A stretch of DNA of 64,000 nucleotides, from positions 923,501 to 987,500 of the forward strand of contig NC_070574.1 in NCBI RefSeq assembly GCF_026914185.1, read 5' to 3'. The notes below the pieces were generated by a model. The model did not search any database. It had not been told where the DNA came from and saw nothing but the letters and a program-made list of their open reading frames with translations. This stretch comes from Puccinia triticina (Eukaryota; Basidiomycota; Pucciniomycetes; Pucciniales; Pucciniaceae). A program made the translations under genes and the position numbers. How positions within the stretch are numbered: the first letter of the stretch is position 1; each line of letters starts with the position of its first letter. This document shows positions 32,379 to 44,174 of this stretch, one piece after another.

Positions 32379-33643
32379 ATATAGCTTTCTCCAAGGATCT
32401 TGTAGAGAATTTTTCAGCTGGGCATCTTTAGCATCTTTCAGCAAAAGTTCAGACAATATAGCAGTGTTTCTATCTTGTTTGTAACCTTCTCTCACTGAGT
32501 CAAAGAACTCATTCTTGAAAGTAGAGACATGGATGCCCATGATGGGGAATCTATCATCATCTTTGTCTTCTGGGTCATAAGCAGGGTTACTAGGATCATT
32601 TGGCAAGGCCCATCTGCTAAGTACATCAGCATTCTTGTGGATATTCCCATCTCTGTGGATTATAGTCATGTTACCTCTGTATTCCTGAATGGCAATCTGC
32701 CACCTGAGCATGTGTCTGTTGGGAGTCTTCATGTTCAGCAGTGGTCTCAAGGCTGTGCAGTCTGTTACAACATGAAATACACTGCCATCCAAGTAGTAAT
32801 GGAGTTTCTCTAGGGCCCAAACCAGGCATAAGCATTCAAGTTGGCTGGCACCATATCTTGTTTCACTGTTCTTTAGTTGTCTGGATATGAAAACAATGGG
32901 TCCTTCTTTTCTTACTCCATCAATGACTTGGACTTGATGTAAAGCAGCACCTAGACCAGTCATACTAGCATCTACATAGAGTGTGAAAGGATGGGCCTAG
33001 TCAGGGAACAGTAGTAATGGAGCTGTGGTCAGTTTCTCTTTTGTCAAGTTATATGCTACTATCCTATGATGAGTCATTTCATATATCACATCAATCCTTG
33101 TAAGCTCAGTTAGAGGTTTTGCTATCTCTGCAAACTTCTCAATGTGTTGTCTGTAGTAACCAGCAAAACCAAGAAAGGATTGCATTTCTTTCCTACTACT
33201 AGGCGCAGGCTTTTGGAGGACAGCAGCTACTTTGTTCTGGTCTATTCCTATGGCAATTCCAGAGACAAGATGGCCTAGAGCTTTGATCTGATCAAATCCA
33301 AAGTTACACTTCTTCAGGGAGATCTTCATGTTCATGTTGATTACAACTTTAAGTATCCTGTCTATCCTATTGAGGTGTTCTTCCCAAGTGTTGGACATAA
33401 TGATGATATCATCAATGTAGATAATGACCCACTTCTCATCAATCTCTTTTCTGAAATCAATGTCCATCATCCTCTGGAAATGAGAGGGGGTATTCTTGAT
33501 CACAAAAGGCATTCTCAGGTACTCATAGATCCCTTTGTGCATAATAATCCTGAGCAGGTGTCTGGAATCTTCTGCAATGACATTCTGGTGGAAACCTTTG
33601 ATTACATCCATACTAGTCAGATACTTAGCTTTTGCTAGGTTTT
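32379..33643 (-). pseudogene. Gypsy reverse transcriptase (part) and RNase H
   Basis: Two adjoining minus-strand frames. The first (33611-32997) carries RT motifs: LRMPFVIKNTPSHFQRMM, the catalytic YIDD (in WVIIYIDDIIIMS), the IKALGHLVS region and FLGFAGYYRQHIEKFAEIAKPL. The second (32963-32379) carries the RNase H domain with the [18 protein letters not shown] stretch, [10 protein letters not shown] and a [10 protein letters not shown] end. A stop or frame change near 32990 separates them. Polyprotein processing would normally yield RT-RNase H followed by integrase. Here no integrase follows. Confidence 0.85.
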
Positions 33644-35407
33644 TCAGAGTCTCACTGATCTGGGAATGGGATACCTATCTGAGGCAGTATAGGAGTTTAA
33701 AGCTCTGAAGTCTCCTACCATTCTGGACTTTCCATTATGCCAGGCAATGATTACAGGAGTGGTGATCTCAACTACTTCATTATGGCCAACCTTCCTCAGA
33801 ACATTCAGGTTTACTAGCTCTTCAATGTTTTGCTCAAGAGCTTCTCTGCTTTTGGGGCTGGCAGGATAAGGAGGTCTCCTAAGCAGGGGGGGATAGGGTC
33901 TCTCAGTTGTCAACTTGAGGTGAACTTCATGGCCCTTGATGGCACCAAGGGGCTGATTGGTGTTAGAGAAGGCAAGGTTGTTATTGTGGAGAGCTTCAAA
34001 CAGCTTCTCTTTTTGCTCAATAGTTAGCTTGTCACTGAACTTGGCTTCACAAAGTTCCTCTGCAATAAATTGTTGCAGTTGGGGATTGGACTTCTTAACA
34101 GCAGAGATTTGATTGGAAGGACTCATTTTTTCTAGGTGATGGGATTTGAAACTGAATTTCTTCCTCTTGTTCTCATTCCCAATGGTGAAGAATCTCTCTT
34201 TACTGTTTGTGATATCAAAACCATACAGAGACATGTAATCATTGCCAAGTATAAGGTAGTTAATTCTGGAATTTTTCATCACCACAAATTCTGCTAGAAT
34301 TCTTATTGAACCTTTAGTATGGGGAAAAATCAAAGCCATTTCTATTATGCCCATTGGCTGTAATTGGTCACTACAGCTGTGGAATTTAGCATGGTTGATT
34401 GGCATGAGCTTGTTTTCCCATTCTGGTATTATAGAATCTAGCAATCTGTTGCTGATGATTGAGCAAGAAGCTCCACTATCAAGAAGACATGAGTGTTCTC
34501 TGGATTCAATGAGGACAGTAGTGAGATTAGCTTTTCCAGTAAGCTGAGCTTTTCCTCTATCAGGCTTACATTTCATCAGTCTAGCATCCTCTATATGGGA
34601 AGACTGGCAGGATTTGTCCCAGGTCTGAGGTTGATGAGTTTCAGCTTGAATTTCAGCTATGGAGAAGTCTTGGTTTATTTCACACTCTACAGCATGTGCT
34701 CCAAAATCAAAGTCAACTAAGGGATCATAGTTGGCACCATTTCCATTGTCCATGGCAAGGATCATGTGGTTAGTTCTATGATTCTCTTCCTCTTCATCTA
34801 GTTCTGATTCAGACTTGTGTGGTTCACCTTGATCTTCTCCCTTGTCACTCTTGGGATCATCATCATCATCCATTCCTACATTATTTATTCTGTTCTTCTT
34901 TTTAGGGCATTCCCTGGAGAAGTGGTCAGTTTGTTTGCAGAAATGGCATACAAGTTTTTCCTTCTCAGGGGCAGAGACAGGATTCCTTTTTGCAGAGGAG
35001 TCAGTTGGCTTATCAATTTTCTCAGGGGAAGGTTTATTTCTCCATTGGGATCTGTTTGGAGTATTATAATTGTTTGTCACAGGTTTGTTCCTTTTCATTA
35101 CTCTGTCTATGACTTTCTCAGCAATTATAACCATATCCTCAAAGCTCATTTCAGTAGCATCTCTTTTATATCTGCTTTTAATAGCATGCTCAAGGTTTGG
35201 AGGGCATTGCTTTAAGATTTTCTCACAAATAAGATACTGACTGAGTTCAGGTTGATAAGCTTTCAGTCTTTCTCTCTGATTACCAAACCATTTATGGATT
35301 TTTCTCCCATCATAGGCAAAGTGATCATTCTCAAACTCCTGTTGCATTTTCCATTTCCAGTTCTCAGTGCCAAACTTATTTCTGATGGCATTCTTCCACC
35401 AAGCCCA
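33644..35407 (-). pseudogene. Gypsy gag C-terminus, zinc knuckle, protease and RT N-terminus
   Basis: One long minus-strand frame. In order: gag capsid end (SWAWWKNAIRNKFG), a CCHC zinc knuckle (CHFCKQTDHFSREC), an acidic linker, an aspartic protease with LLDSGASCSIISN, and the RT N-terminal part (KSRMVGDFRALNSYTASDRY). The frame at the upstream side runs artificially into a solo LTR (35413-36364). Without that LTR it continues directly into the gag frame at 36370. The downstream end changes frame before the RT palm. Confidence 0.85.
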
Positions 35408-35412
35408 AGATT

Positions 35413-36364
35413 TGTCAGCCTGTTTGTAACTAACCGTGTCTGAGAGGGTTGTTACTATCAAGATGATGGTGTAAGATGCCAAGGATGGGCCAATGGGTTC
35501 GTGGTAAGACCTGTAAAAGGTTTCACTCTATCAGTAATCTTGACTGAGAGGCTTGCTCAATTAAGGCGCATCCAGATCAACACAGGGTGTTAATAGGCAT
35601 CCAAGGAATAACTCAACTTGGGTTTGTGGTTTTACCTACAGAAAGGTAAGGGTAATCAAGAGTTGAGAGTATTCCTGAATTGAATGATAGGTGAGAATGA
35701 AAGCACTGTTTAACTATAGTATGGGTTAAACTTTGCTGTAATAATATTCTGAGGGATAAACAGTCCTGGGGGGCGTGTTTATATAGAAGGGAATGAGCAG
35801 GAGGGAACATGAGGCGCTTGGAGGCGCTTCAGGACCAGGGGGGAACTGGAAGCGCTCAAGGGAAGCAGATCCTCATGAGGATCAACATTGGAAATGATCA
35901 GGGCAGTGTAATGATCAGTACTGATCCTGGATCAGTAGCTGTGTACACTAGCTGATCATAACCAATCATTTATTCCATTCAGTGCTCTTTGAATTGGATT
36001 ACATCATGTATTGTTTATGTATTTATATCATAACCAATATGTTATTTAAATAGGTACTGAGGCGTAACAGGGGATAAATGAGTGATACCTGTCTTGGTGT
36101 ATTTCACGTGTACAGTAATATTACAATGTATTGTAATCTTACTGTTGCACGTAACTTAACTCTCTTAACAGCAGTACATTATGGTAACTGTATTTAACTA
36201 TGGTTATCTGTAATGTAATGTATAACAGGAGTACATTCTTAAGCTTGTATCTAATGATATACATATGTAATAAAGGCGTAAAAAGGAATGTACTATATGT
36301 AATGTGAACAATTGCAGGTACTTGGTACGTGTAAGGTACTGTGACATGTACTCTGTGGCTGACA
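35413..36364. repeat. 952-bp solo LTR inside gypsy gag, perfect target duplication
   Basis: Starts TGTCAGCCTGTTTG and ends CTGTGGCTGACA. The last bases are the complement of the first (TGTCAGCC/GGCTGACA-like). It is flanked by AGATT on both sides (35408-35412, 36365-36369). Excision joins the gag frame (NKS to WAW) without a shift. It has no homology that I can see to the TGTGAG LTR family apart from the shared end. Confidence 0.9.
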
Positions 36365-36369
36365 AGATT

Positions 36370-37446
36370 TGTTTCCATACTGATCTCTGATGCCTAGGTA
36401 CCAGTTCCTTGCAGTGTCAGTTAACAAGATTGTTAATCTACTGATTATCATATTATCTAGCATCAAGTAGTCTCTGACAAGGATATCAGTATTTTTAATC
36501 CAAAGTTCATGATTGTAAGGCAATTCTCCAGAGAATTTCTCCCAGTCTCCATTCTTAGGAATGCCTTTCCACAATTCCTTCCTCATTTCAAAGTCTACTG
36601 CTCCATGATCAATGTAGGGGAATTCTTCTTGAGTATTTGCATCAGGAGTCTTGCCTGCAGGCTTGGGGAATTTATCTCTTGATGGTCTCTGGGGTTCAGG
36701 AGTAGGAACAGGAGGAGGGGCTCTGTGTTCTTGTTGTTGCTCATGATGGACATTCTGAAAAGGATTATTGTATAAGAGATGTGGGGGTTTTTCTCTGTCA
36801 TCTGGTATTATCAAGGAATCCACCTTTGAGCTCACAGAATTTACTACAGAAGATATTTCACTGAATCTTCTCTTAGATTGTTCAAATCTGTTGTGTTCAT
36901 TTGCATGAATATCATTGATCTGATTACCAATGGATGAAAGATTGTTGTTCACTTTCTCCTCAAAATCTTTCAGATTTTGACCAATTGTATCCATGTTAGA
37001 ATGGCATTGAGATTCATTTACCAGAATCAAATCTTGAACTGTCTCAAATTTCTCATCTATGTGTTTTTTCAGTTGGTCTAACACATTGTTACTCACTGTG
37101 AATTTCTCTCTGGCACTTTCACCTATGTTGTTCAGGATTTGGTCAAGTAAAAATGGAATGAATTCATTCTTAAACAGATCAAGAATGGAATGATTCAAGA
37201 CATCTTTAAAATTGCTGACACAAGATTCAAGAAGAGTACCAGGTATGGTTTCAACAGTACCAGATAATTCAGAGAGAAATTTAGAGAAAAAGACTGTAAT
37301 TTTTCTTCTAAAATCAAAGGACCATTTCTATACATTTCAGTGTTGAGATTATTGAGGAAAAATTCTCTATTTGAAGGATCAGAGAGATTGTCAATATCTA
37401 AACTAAGGCCTAATGGGGAATCACTACTTAAGGAACTTTTAGGCAA
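36370..37446 (-). pseudogene. Gypsy gag (capsid region)
   Basis: Minus-strand frames 37446-37195 and 37198-36370 overlap at about 37200-37310, so one frameshift separates a Ser/Leu-rich N-terminal piece from the main gag. The main piece has a long coiled-coil-like region, a Pro-rich linker (APPPVPTPEPQRPSRDKFPK) and a capsid-like part (WKGIPKNGDWEKFSGELP ... ILLTDTARNWYLGIRDQYG). The gag continues beyond the solo LTR at 35413-36364. Confidence 0.7.
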
Positions 37447-37454
37447 AGATTCAT

Positions 37455-38262
37455 CTAATAAGGGCCTCTCCCCCTGGCTCTCCCGCGTCCATAGCCTCTC
37501 CTCACTCCTCTTGTGGCTCTCATCAGGTATTCTCCTATTTCTAGAACCCTCTGAGTGTTGTTCCGTGGGCGTCTCCAGTTCCTCTTTGATCCTCTCCAGT
37601 TGTTTTGAGGATGAGGGGGGTTGTGGTCTGCGAATCCTTGCGGCATGTGAGGATAAGGGTGTGGATTGTACCCACCAGTTTGAAGATGCAGGCTGGGGCG
37701 GAATAACTGAACCACCTCTCGCGGTATAGAAGCTGGTGGCTGCCTCACTTGGAGCGTCTGCAGCGGTGGGGGCTGTGGCATTGGAGGTCCTTGGTAATTC
37801 TGGTTCTCTAGGCGCGGCTGAGATTGTGGCTGTGGCTGAAACTGAAGCTGATTGGAGGGGATAGGACCCTGGAAATCCTGCGCCATAGCTCGTAGTTGAG
37901 AGCGCGTGGGTTCTGGCGTTGGCGTCGCTAGAATAGGTTGCTGACTAGCGTGCGGCACTATGGCTAGCTGCGAAGGAGGCCGGATTAGTTGCGCCGTAGG
38001 GTTCTGCGGTCCTGGGCCGTTCTTCTGAATCATTAATGAAGCTTCCACGCTGTGTAGCTTGTCTCTGGGTATCCATTCTTGACAGAGACGGATACTGTCG
38101 TTCCTCCCAACGAGTTCTATTATCATCTCTTGGGTCAGAGAAGCTTGGGAGAGGAGGCGCCCCATGTTTAACATGTTCTGCGCCTCCCTGGCGCGGTTAA
38201 ATAGGTCAAACTGCTCGTTGAACATGCTGATGAGGCTGGATAGTTCCTCCTCTTCCGGGATA
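37455..38262 (-). pseudogene. Gypsy first ORF, C-terminal part with RG-rich tail
   Basis: Minus-strand frame entering from the copia insertion point with IPEEEELSSLISMFNEQFDL. It continues through a Pro/Gln-rich middle and ends in an Arg/Gly-rich tail (RRGYGRGRARGRG) that would bind nucleic acid. It overlaps the next frame (PLLDESLPKSSL...) at its stop, as in elements using frameshifting or with a decay frameshift. Before the copia insertion it was continuous with the frame ending at 46487. Confidence 0.6.
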
Positions 38263-38267
38263 AGGTC

Positions 38268-38367
38268 TGTTGTATCTAGAATCCTCGAGTATCCATTGCT
38301 CCATCCCCCCCGCCTCTTGAACTCTCCACACTCCAAATGTGGAGTTTGCACACCCCACACCACTACA
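38268..38367 (-). repeat. Copia 3' LTR (100 bp)
   Basis: Plus-strand reading TGTTGTATCTAGAATCC ... CACCACTACA. Differs from the 5' LTR by only a few bases (for example CACTACA versus CACCACA), suggesting a fairly recent insertion relative to its decay, although short LTRs give little resolution. Confidence 0.9.
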
Positions 38368-38544
38368 CCCCCCCTCAAACTCCACACCTCTAAATACAAA
38401 GTTGATAAGGAGAAGAAGAAAGAAAAAAATAATGAGGAAAACATGAAATGTTGAGGGATTTTTTGAGAGAGAGTAGAAACATGACATATAGGAAAGAGAA
38501 GAAGAAAAAATAACAACTAGATGAGGGAATTAAGATTGTTGTAG

Positions 38545-39496
38545 TTATACTAATATTTTGCCCAATGATGTTGCATGTAGATTTGCCCTGAGTGTTTTGG
38601 TGAAGAAATCCGCCAAATTTTCCGATGTTGATACCCATTCGAGTTGGATGTTGTGTTCCCGGACTGCATCATTGACAAAGAAAAAATTATGTTCCAAGCT
38701 CTTCATACGTCCCTTGGAAGCATTATTGTCAGAAACCAGAACCGCCGCACGGTTATCACATAAGATTTTGAGTGTCGGATTTATGTCAAGTGATTTAATA
38801 ATAGGAATGAGGAACAGAAGAAAATCGACCGATGAACCTAGTGATATAAATTCCGCCGCACAAGTTGATGTCGCAACCACTTTTTGACGTCGTGAACCCC
38901 AAGCCACAGGGCTACCAAAAAGAGTGATTATGAAGCCTGAAGTCGAACGTTGGAATTCTCCGCCCCAGTTTGCATCTACCCACGTGGTCAAGTTGTTGCC
39001 TAGTGGGTTTAAACGGAGACGCTTGGACCGAGTCGTATGTATGTATTGTACTAGATGAGACAGAGAATTCCAATGGGACTCGTTCGGATTAGAACTGAAC
39101 CAAGCCAGATAGTTTACCGCAAAGCTTATGTCGGGCCTAGTTCCAAGGGCGAGGTAGTTGATCGAGCCTATGAGAGACTGAAACAATGTAGCTGATACCG
39201 GTCCCCCCCACGATGTCGTGAGATTCTCGCCAGGTAACAGAGTGTTCATGGGAACCAAGTTTGGATTAACTTTGTCCCGGTACTTATTGACAAGTTGGTC
39301 GATGAGTAAATGTTGACTTAGAAAAATACAGTCATCTTCATATTCTAGCCGAATGCCAACTAGTTTGTTGGGCTTGGAATCCCACTTCACACGTAGACTG
39401 CCTTCCATTTTCTCGCGGAATAAGTTGATATCTTGCTGACAATTCCCAAAGACAATCCCATCGTCGACGTGAATCCACACAATAATGACCGAGTCG
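38545..39496 (-). pseudogene. Copia reverse transcriptase C-terminus and RNase H
   Basis: Begins at the RT active-site stretch (WIHVDDGIVFG, the copia YVDD-type motif with the HVDD variant). It continues through LVGIRLEYEDD, SLIGSINYLALGTRPDISFA and the RNase H domain with WVDANWGG, STSGFIITLFGSPVAW, STCAAEFISLGS and LCDNRAAVLV, ending ADFFTKTLRANLHATSLGKI. The downstream end is intact with a stop. The upstream end is cut by a solo LTR at 39502. Confidence 0.9.
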
Positions 39497-39501
39497 CCTC
39501 T

Positions 39502-40472
39502 TGTGAGCCTGAGTCTCTATAGTGACAGCAGGACACAAGAAGTGGGGGGGCAACAGTTGGATTTCTTGGGATAAAGAAAATACAACTGTAAGAGAAAAAA
39601 GAGAGAGAGAAAAAGAGAAACCAAGCAGGATAAGAAAGAAGAGAAGTACTAGGTTATTCTAGTGGGAATGCACGTCCACTGGCAATGCTACTCTTCAGAA
39701 GAGTGCTGCTAATCTGTGCTAGAAGTGCTACAGCTTCCTCTCAGGAGGGTATCTGGATTAGATAAGTTTAATCCAGCCACAGTTTTTTAGACTTCTCTCT
39801 GGACAGTCAAGGTTCTTAATGGGAAACCTGAGGGACAGCCCTGCAACCTAGATTTTGAGGCAAAGGCCAAGAGATGATGAGGGACAGCCCTGAGATCAAG
39901 ACGGAGGCAAAGGCCTGTAGAAGTGGAGGGACAGCCCTGTGATCAAGGAGGAGGCAAAGCAAGAAGAAAAGGCAGATCAAGCAAGACACAGAGTTGTACC
40001 TCTGAGATAATCAAGGTTCAGTAAAAGAGGTTACTTACTGTCAATATCCTAGGCGCCTGTGACGGTAGGTATACTGGGAGTAGAGTAGGCTCTTTGGTGG
40101 TGATCCTGGGGTTATCTGGGTGGTGGTTCTGGTGTGCTGAAGTCTGTAGATCCGCCTCAGGCAAGGGGGATCCTGACTACGAAAATTTTCACAGTTTGCT
40201 TATGTAATTTACATATGTACATGTGGTTTGGCGCGCCTGGTAGCGCTGACACGTCACAACTGCGCAAGGGCGCCATAACTCAGTAACTCAGGGAAGGAGT
40301 ATAGTTACAAGGAATTTATAAGTTGTAACTAGGGTTAAAATTGCATGAGGAAACAGAATATGAAGTCAAAACAAGGTTATCTCTTAAGATGAAAAAGATA
40401 TAAAGTAATTTATATGTAACAAAGGTAGAACAGGCAGCTTTTAGGTCAGCTGTGATGACTCTAAGGCTGACA
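39502..40472 (-). repeat. Full-length solo LTR A, 971 bp, in copia RT
   Basis: Plus-strand ends TGTGAGCCTGAGTCTC and CTCTAAGGCTGACA, flanked by CCTCT (39497-39501, 40473-40477). On the sense (minus) strand it runs TGTCAGCC...GCTCACA. It separates the RT frame at LYRYKR from IVWIHVDDG. It contains TCTCTTTTTCTC-like runs and the same GGGACAGCCCT blocks as the other family members. Confidence 0.95.
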
Positions 40473-40477
40473 CCTCT

Positions 40478-41623
40478 CTTGTACCTGTAGAGACATTCTT
40501 CCACTTCATCACAATCAAAACCCCAACCGTGGAGCAACCCTTTGAAGTGTTTCCACCAGCAACGGCTGGCTTGTCGAGTGCCGTATAGCGCTTTTTTTAA
40601 TCAAAGAACTTTTCCCGCAAGGTTTGGAAATAACTCTACTGGCGGGTCAACGTAAATTGTTTCGTCAATAGGTCTGTGAACAAAAGCTCCGGTGATGTCG
40701 AAGGAGTTAATGTTCCATTTGTTCCTGATCGCCAGATTGAGTAGCAGAGTAGACAGCGACGCCGTTGGAGCAAATGTTGACCGCACGTCCCTTCCAAGTC
40801 GCTGTTTGAACCCACGCACCACAAAACGCGCTTTCAGTTTGTTTATCGAACCATCCGGATTCCGCTTGATGTCTAAAACAAATTGGGTCCCAATTGAGTG
40901 TTTCTTTTCCTTTTCTTCTATCTCGAATGTGTCGATTTCTTCCAGTTGAGCCCACTCAGATAGGCACGCCTTGCGCCATTCGGCGGAGTTCGGAGCTTTA
41001 AGTGCGGCTTTTAATGTTGTCGGTATGTCTGCGTCGGAGATGGCTTGTAGATGTTCCACCTGGTTGTCTTGATCATCACAAATTTTTTTGGTCCGTTCTT
41101 GTCCAAGTGTCAAGACTCTACAAACATTAAGATTGTTAGCAAGTGTGGCAGGAACCGGAAATAAGGGTTTGCCTTGGAAATCAAGGAACGTGGCACACTC
41201 TGAATTGACCACCTTTTGCAAAAGAGGATTCCAAAAAAACCACCCGCGCTCATCATCTTGATATCCCACCAGGTATCCTGTCCATCCCCGTTGGTCCAAT
41301 TTTCGACGCCGTTCCTTTGGGATGTGTATTGTTGCACAAGCACCAAATGGGTAGAAAGTTGTAGCATTGGGTTGTCTTCCAGACCACAATTCGAGGGGAG
41401 TTGTTTTGCAGCGCTGGTTTGATATCTGGTTAATGAGAAAGCATGCACATCTGTATGCATAAGACCATAATTTCGACGGCAGTTCAGAGTGGGCGAGCGT
41501 CGACCGAGCAATGTTGCCAAGGGTCCTGTTGAGTCGTTCGGCTTCGCCGTTCTGTTCCGGAGTGTAAGGTGAGGTAAAAATGAGATTTCTGCCGATGGAT
41601 TCAAGGTAATTTATCAAGGGTTG
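40478..41623 (-). pseudogene. Copia integrase C-terminus and reverse transcriptase N-terminus
   Basis: The minus-strand frame starts inside the integrase core (LINYLESIGRNLIF) and includes the third catalytic residue in PEQNGEAERLNRT. It then has the GKR/C-terminal region (ELWSGRQPNATTFYPFG ... YLVGYQDDERG) and the RT N-terminal motifs WRKACLSEWAQLEEIDTFE, KLKARFVVRGFKQ and FAPTASLSTLLLNLAIRN ... FDITGAFVHRPIDETIYVDPP. A frameshift in an A-run near 40600 separates this from KKALYGTRQASRCWWKHF (40595-40478). Confidence 0.9.
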
Positions 41624-43005
41624 CACCAGGAAAAAAAAATAGTCACTTGATGGCAAGTGACATGATGCAGCTTTGGTTTCTGCTCCAGAGCTACTCCAGC
41701 GCTGCTCCAAGTCTGCTCCACCAGCACTTGTAGAGCTTGCAGGACTGCACCAGAGAACTCAATGTGGCACACTCAGCTGATCCTAATTTTTTCCCAGGAA
41801 CAGCTGATGCTCATCATAAGCTGAGCAGTAGGCATTGACTGAGCCTGGGCCAAAGCTGAGCATTGGCTGAGCCTGGGCCACAGCTGAGCATTGGATATTC
41901 CAAGCCTGAAACAAACCCAAGTGTCAGCTGGACCAAGAATATTCCAAATCTGAGCATCAGCTTAGCCAACAGTGGTCCAAAGCTGAGCATCATCTTGAAA
42001 AAGGCTTGTCCAGAGCTTAGGATCAGCTGGGACAATACTGTTCCAAAGATTAACACCAGCTGGGCCAAAAATTTTCAAAAGCTGAGCATTGGCTGAGCCA
42101 ATGCTGGTACAAAGCTGAGCATTGGCTGAGCCAAGGCTGTTCCAAAGCTGAGTATCAAATTTTTTGAGACTATTCAAAAGATTTATATCACCTGAGCCAA
42201 GGCTGTTCCACAGCTGAGCATCATCTGAGCCAAGGATTGTCCACAGCTGAGCATCAGCTGAGCCAAGGCTGGTCCACAGCTGAGCATCAGCTGAGCCAAG
42301 GCTGGTCCACAGATGAGCATCAGCTGAGCCAAGGCTGGTCCACAGCTGAGCATCAGCTGAGCCAAGGCTGGTCCAAAGCTGAGCATCAGCTGAGCCAAGG
42401 CTGGTCCACAGCTGAGCATCAGCTGAGCCAAGGCTGGTCCACAGCTGAGCATCAGCTGAGCCAAGGCTGGTCCACAGCTGAGCATTGTCTTAGCCAAGGT
42501 TGGTCCACAGCTGAGCATCAGCTGAGCCAAGGCTGGTCCAAAGATGAGCATAAGCTGTTACAGGAGTGGTCAGACTCAGAATCTGAGCATTGGCTGGGCC
42601 GAGATTTCTCCAAATCTGAAAATCAGCTGAGCCAATACTGGTCCAAAGCTGAGCATTGGCTGGGCCAATGATAGTCCTAATCTTAGTCTAAGCTGAGCCA
42701 TGACTTGAATAAAGCTGAAAATAAGCTGGGCCAGGACTGGTTCTGATCTGGGCAACCAAGCTGAGCATGAGCTGGGCACCAAAGCTGAGCATAATCTGGG
42801 AGCTAAAGCTGAGTATCAGCTGACCAGAAATGGGGATCAGTGGTGCCCAGCAAAAACTGAGGATCTCCTGTGGAAATTCTTAAAGTGGTTAGATGGTGGG
42901 TAGATGGTGGGTAGATGATGGGTAGATGGTGGGTAGATGGTGGGTAGCCCGCTGGAGCTGGCATGATGTCACTTGTCATCAAGTGACTATTTTTTTTTCC
43001 TGGTG
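41624..43005. mobile_element. CACCAGG-ended TIR element, copy 2, in copia integrase
   Basis: Inverted homologue of 9055-10319: ends CACCAGGAAAA and TTTTCCTGGTG, flanked by TTG (41621-41623, 43006-43008). It carries about 11 well-kept 33-bp units (42190-42560), more than copy 1, and the 11-bp GGGTAGATGGT repeat at the right end. It splits the integrase between CDNAKEYTVQ and LINYLESIG, so it landed in an element that was already present. Confidence 0.95.
42190..42562 (-). repeat. 33-bp tandem repeat in the second CACCAGG element
   Basis: About eleven near-identical units of the repeat containing AGCATCAGCTGAGCCAAGG. Same sequence as at 9505-9790, complemented. Confidence 0.9.
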
Positions 43006-43008
43006 TTG

Positions 43009-43480
43009 GACTGTGTATTCCTTGGCGTTATCGCAGCGAATAAACTTTGGAGCCGAGCCAAAATGAAGTACAATCTTCTTCACAAGAGCAATTATTATGT
43101 GTGGTACTTCAGATCGTGACTTTAATGGAAAAACAAATGAATATGTGGTCGCATGGTCCTGCACCGTGAGGAGGAATCTGTTACCGGAGTTGTCTGGATC
43201 AAACGGGCCCATGACATCAGAGACTAAAAGGTCTAGGCGGTTTTCTCGCGGGATGATTTCAGGTAGAGATTGTCTTCGACGTTCACTTTTTGTTTGCTTG
43301 CATGTTTCGCAAATGAAGGGTTGCCAAGATTTTAGGTTGAAGGTTGGAACAAAACGCCGGAGAAAATCTTTCACCACCAAATTGGATACATGGCCTAATC
43401 GGCAGTGCCAATTGTATGACGGCGAAATGATTTTGGACGAGGATCAAGTGGAAACTTGATAGACAGAAGGATGAAAAAAC
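43009..43480 (-). pseudogene. Copia integrase N-terminal part
   Basis: Minus-strand frame with the pre-integrase zinc-binding remnant (ICETCKQTKSERR), the first catalytic Asp region (LDLLVSDVMGPF), HATTYSFVFPLKSRSEV, and the second catalytic Asp in FIRCDNAKEY. It is cut at its downstream end by the CACCAGG element. The His part of the zinc-binding motif upstream is in a decayed region (43380-43580). Confidence 0.85.
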
Positions 43481-43584
43481 TTGAAAGAGTCGGCATTAAC
43501 GATCCAAGATCGGTTGATATAATGTGCGGTAATCAAAGCAAACAAGGAATTTAAAAGAATGTCATGATTCGGCAAGAATGCCGG

Positions 43585-44169
43585 TCAAAATCCCGAGTCG
43601 ATAAGTTGTCCTAAGCTAAGAAGCGTGCCCGACATCTCCGGACTGAACAGCACTCTCGGGATGGTTAGGGTACCAGCCTCATTGGCCATCTTCAGGTGAC
43701 CACTGTAGGTTGCCGTCATTGAACCAGAAGAAGAGGCCAGATTTAGTTTGATGGTTGGTTTAAGAGGACAACGAGACGAAAATAAATGGAAAGATCCGCT
43801 CACGTGGTGGGTTGCCCCAGAATCCAAAACCGTGCCTGCGCCGGCGGCACCATTCGCATCCGCGCCCACCGCTGATCGAACTGCCGCATTCTGATCAATG
43901 CCGGTGGGTGGGTCGTTTGGTGGTGCGGCCTGACGGGCGTAACCGGAAGCGGGGCGACCAATGACCGTGTTGGGTGGCGGCAGCTTGGCATTGCTGCGGA
44001 GGGTTGGACAAGAAGAACGCCAATGACCCATTGCCTTGCAGTAAGAACATGGCCTGCCATTGTAGATGTTGGGGTCGCTTGGGCCTTGGTTGCCTTTACG
44101 AATGTTATTGAGCACAGCCAAGATGTCATCGACTGTGGGATTGCCCGGTGTGCCCACGTTAGGGTGTTG
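43585..44169 (-). pseudogene. Copia zinc knuckle and protease
   Basis: Minus-strand frame with a CCHC knuckle (CSYCKAMGHWRSSC), a Pro/Ala-rich linker, the protease active site VLDSGATHHVSG, and the following SLGQLIDSGF end. The upstream end is cut by a solo LTR (44175-45017) with target duplication GGGTT. Confidence 0.85.
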
Positions 44170-44174
44170 GGGTT

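Noticed and set aside
37340..37729. Plus-strand open frame over the gypsy ORF
   Set aside because: It is a shadow of the minus-strand coding frame with no features of its own.
38206..38516. Independent gene starting near 38516 on the minus strand
   Set aside because: The first part translates the copia 3' LTR and flank; the real coding frame enters at the insertion point from the interrupted gypsy ORF.
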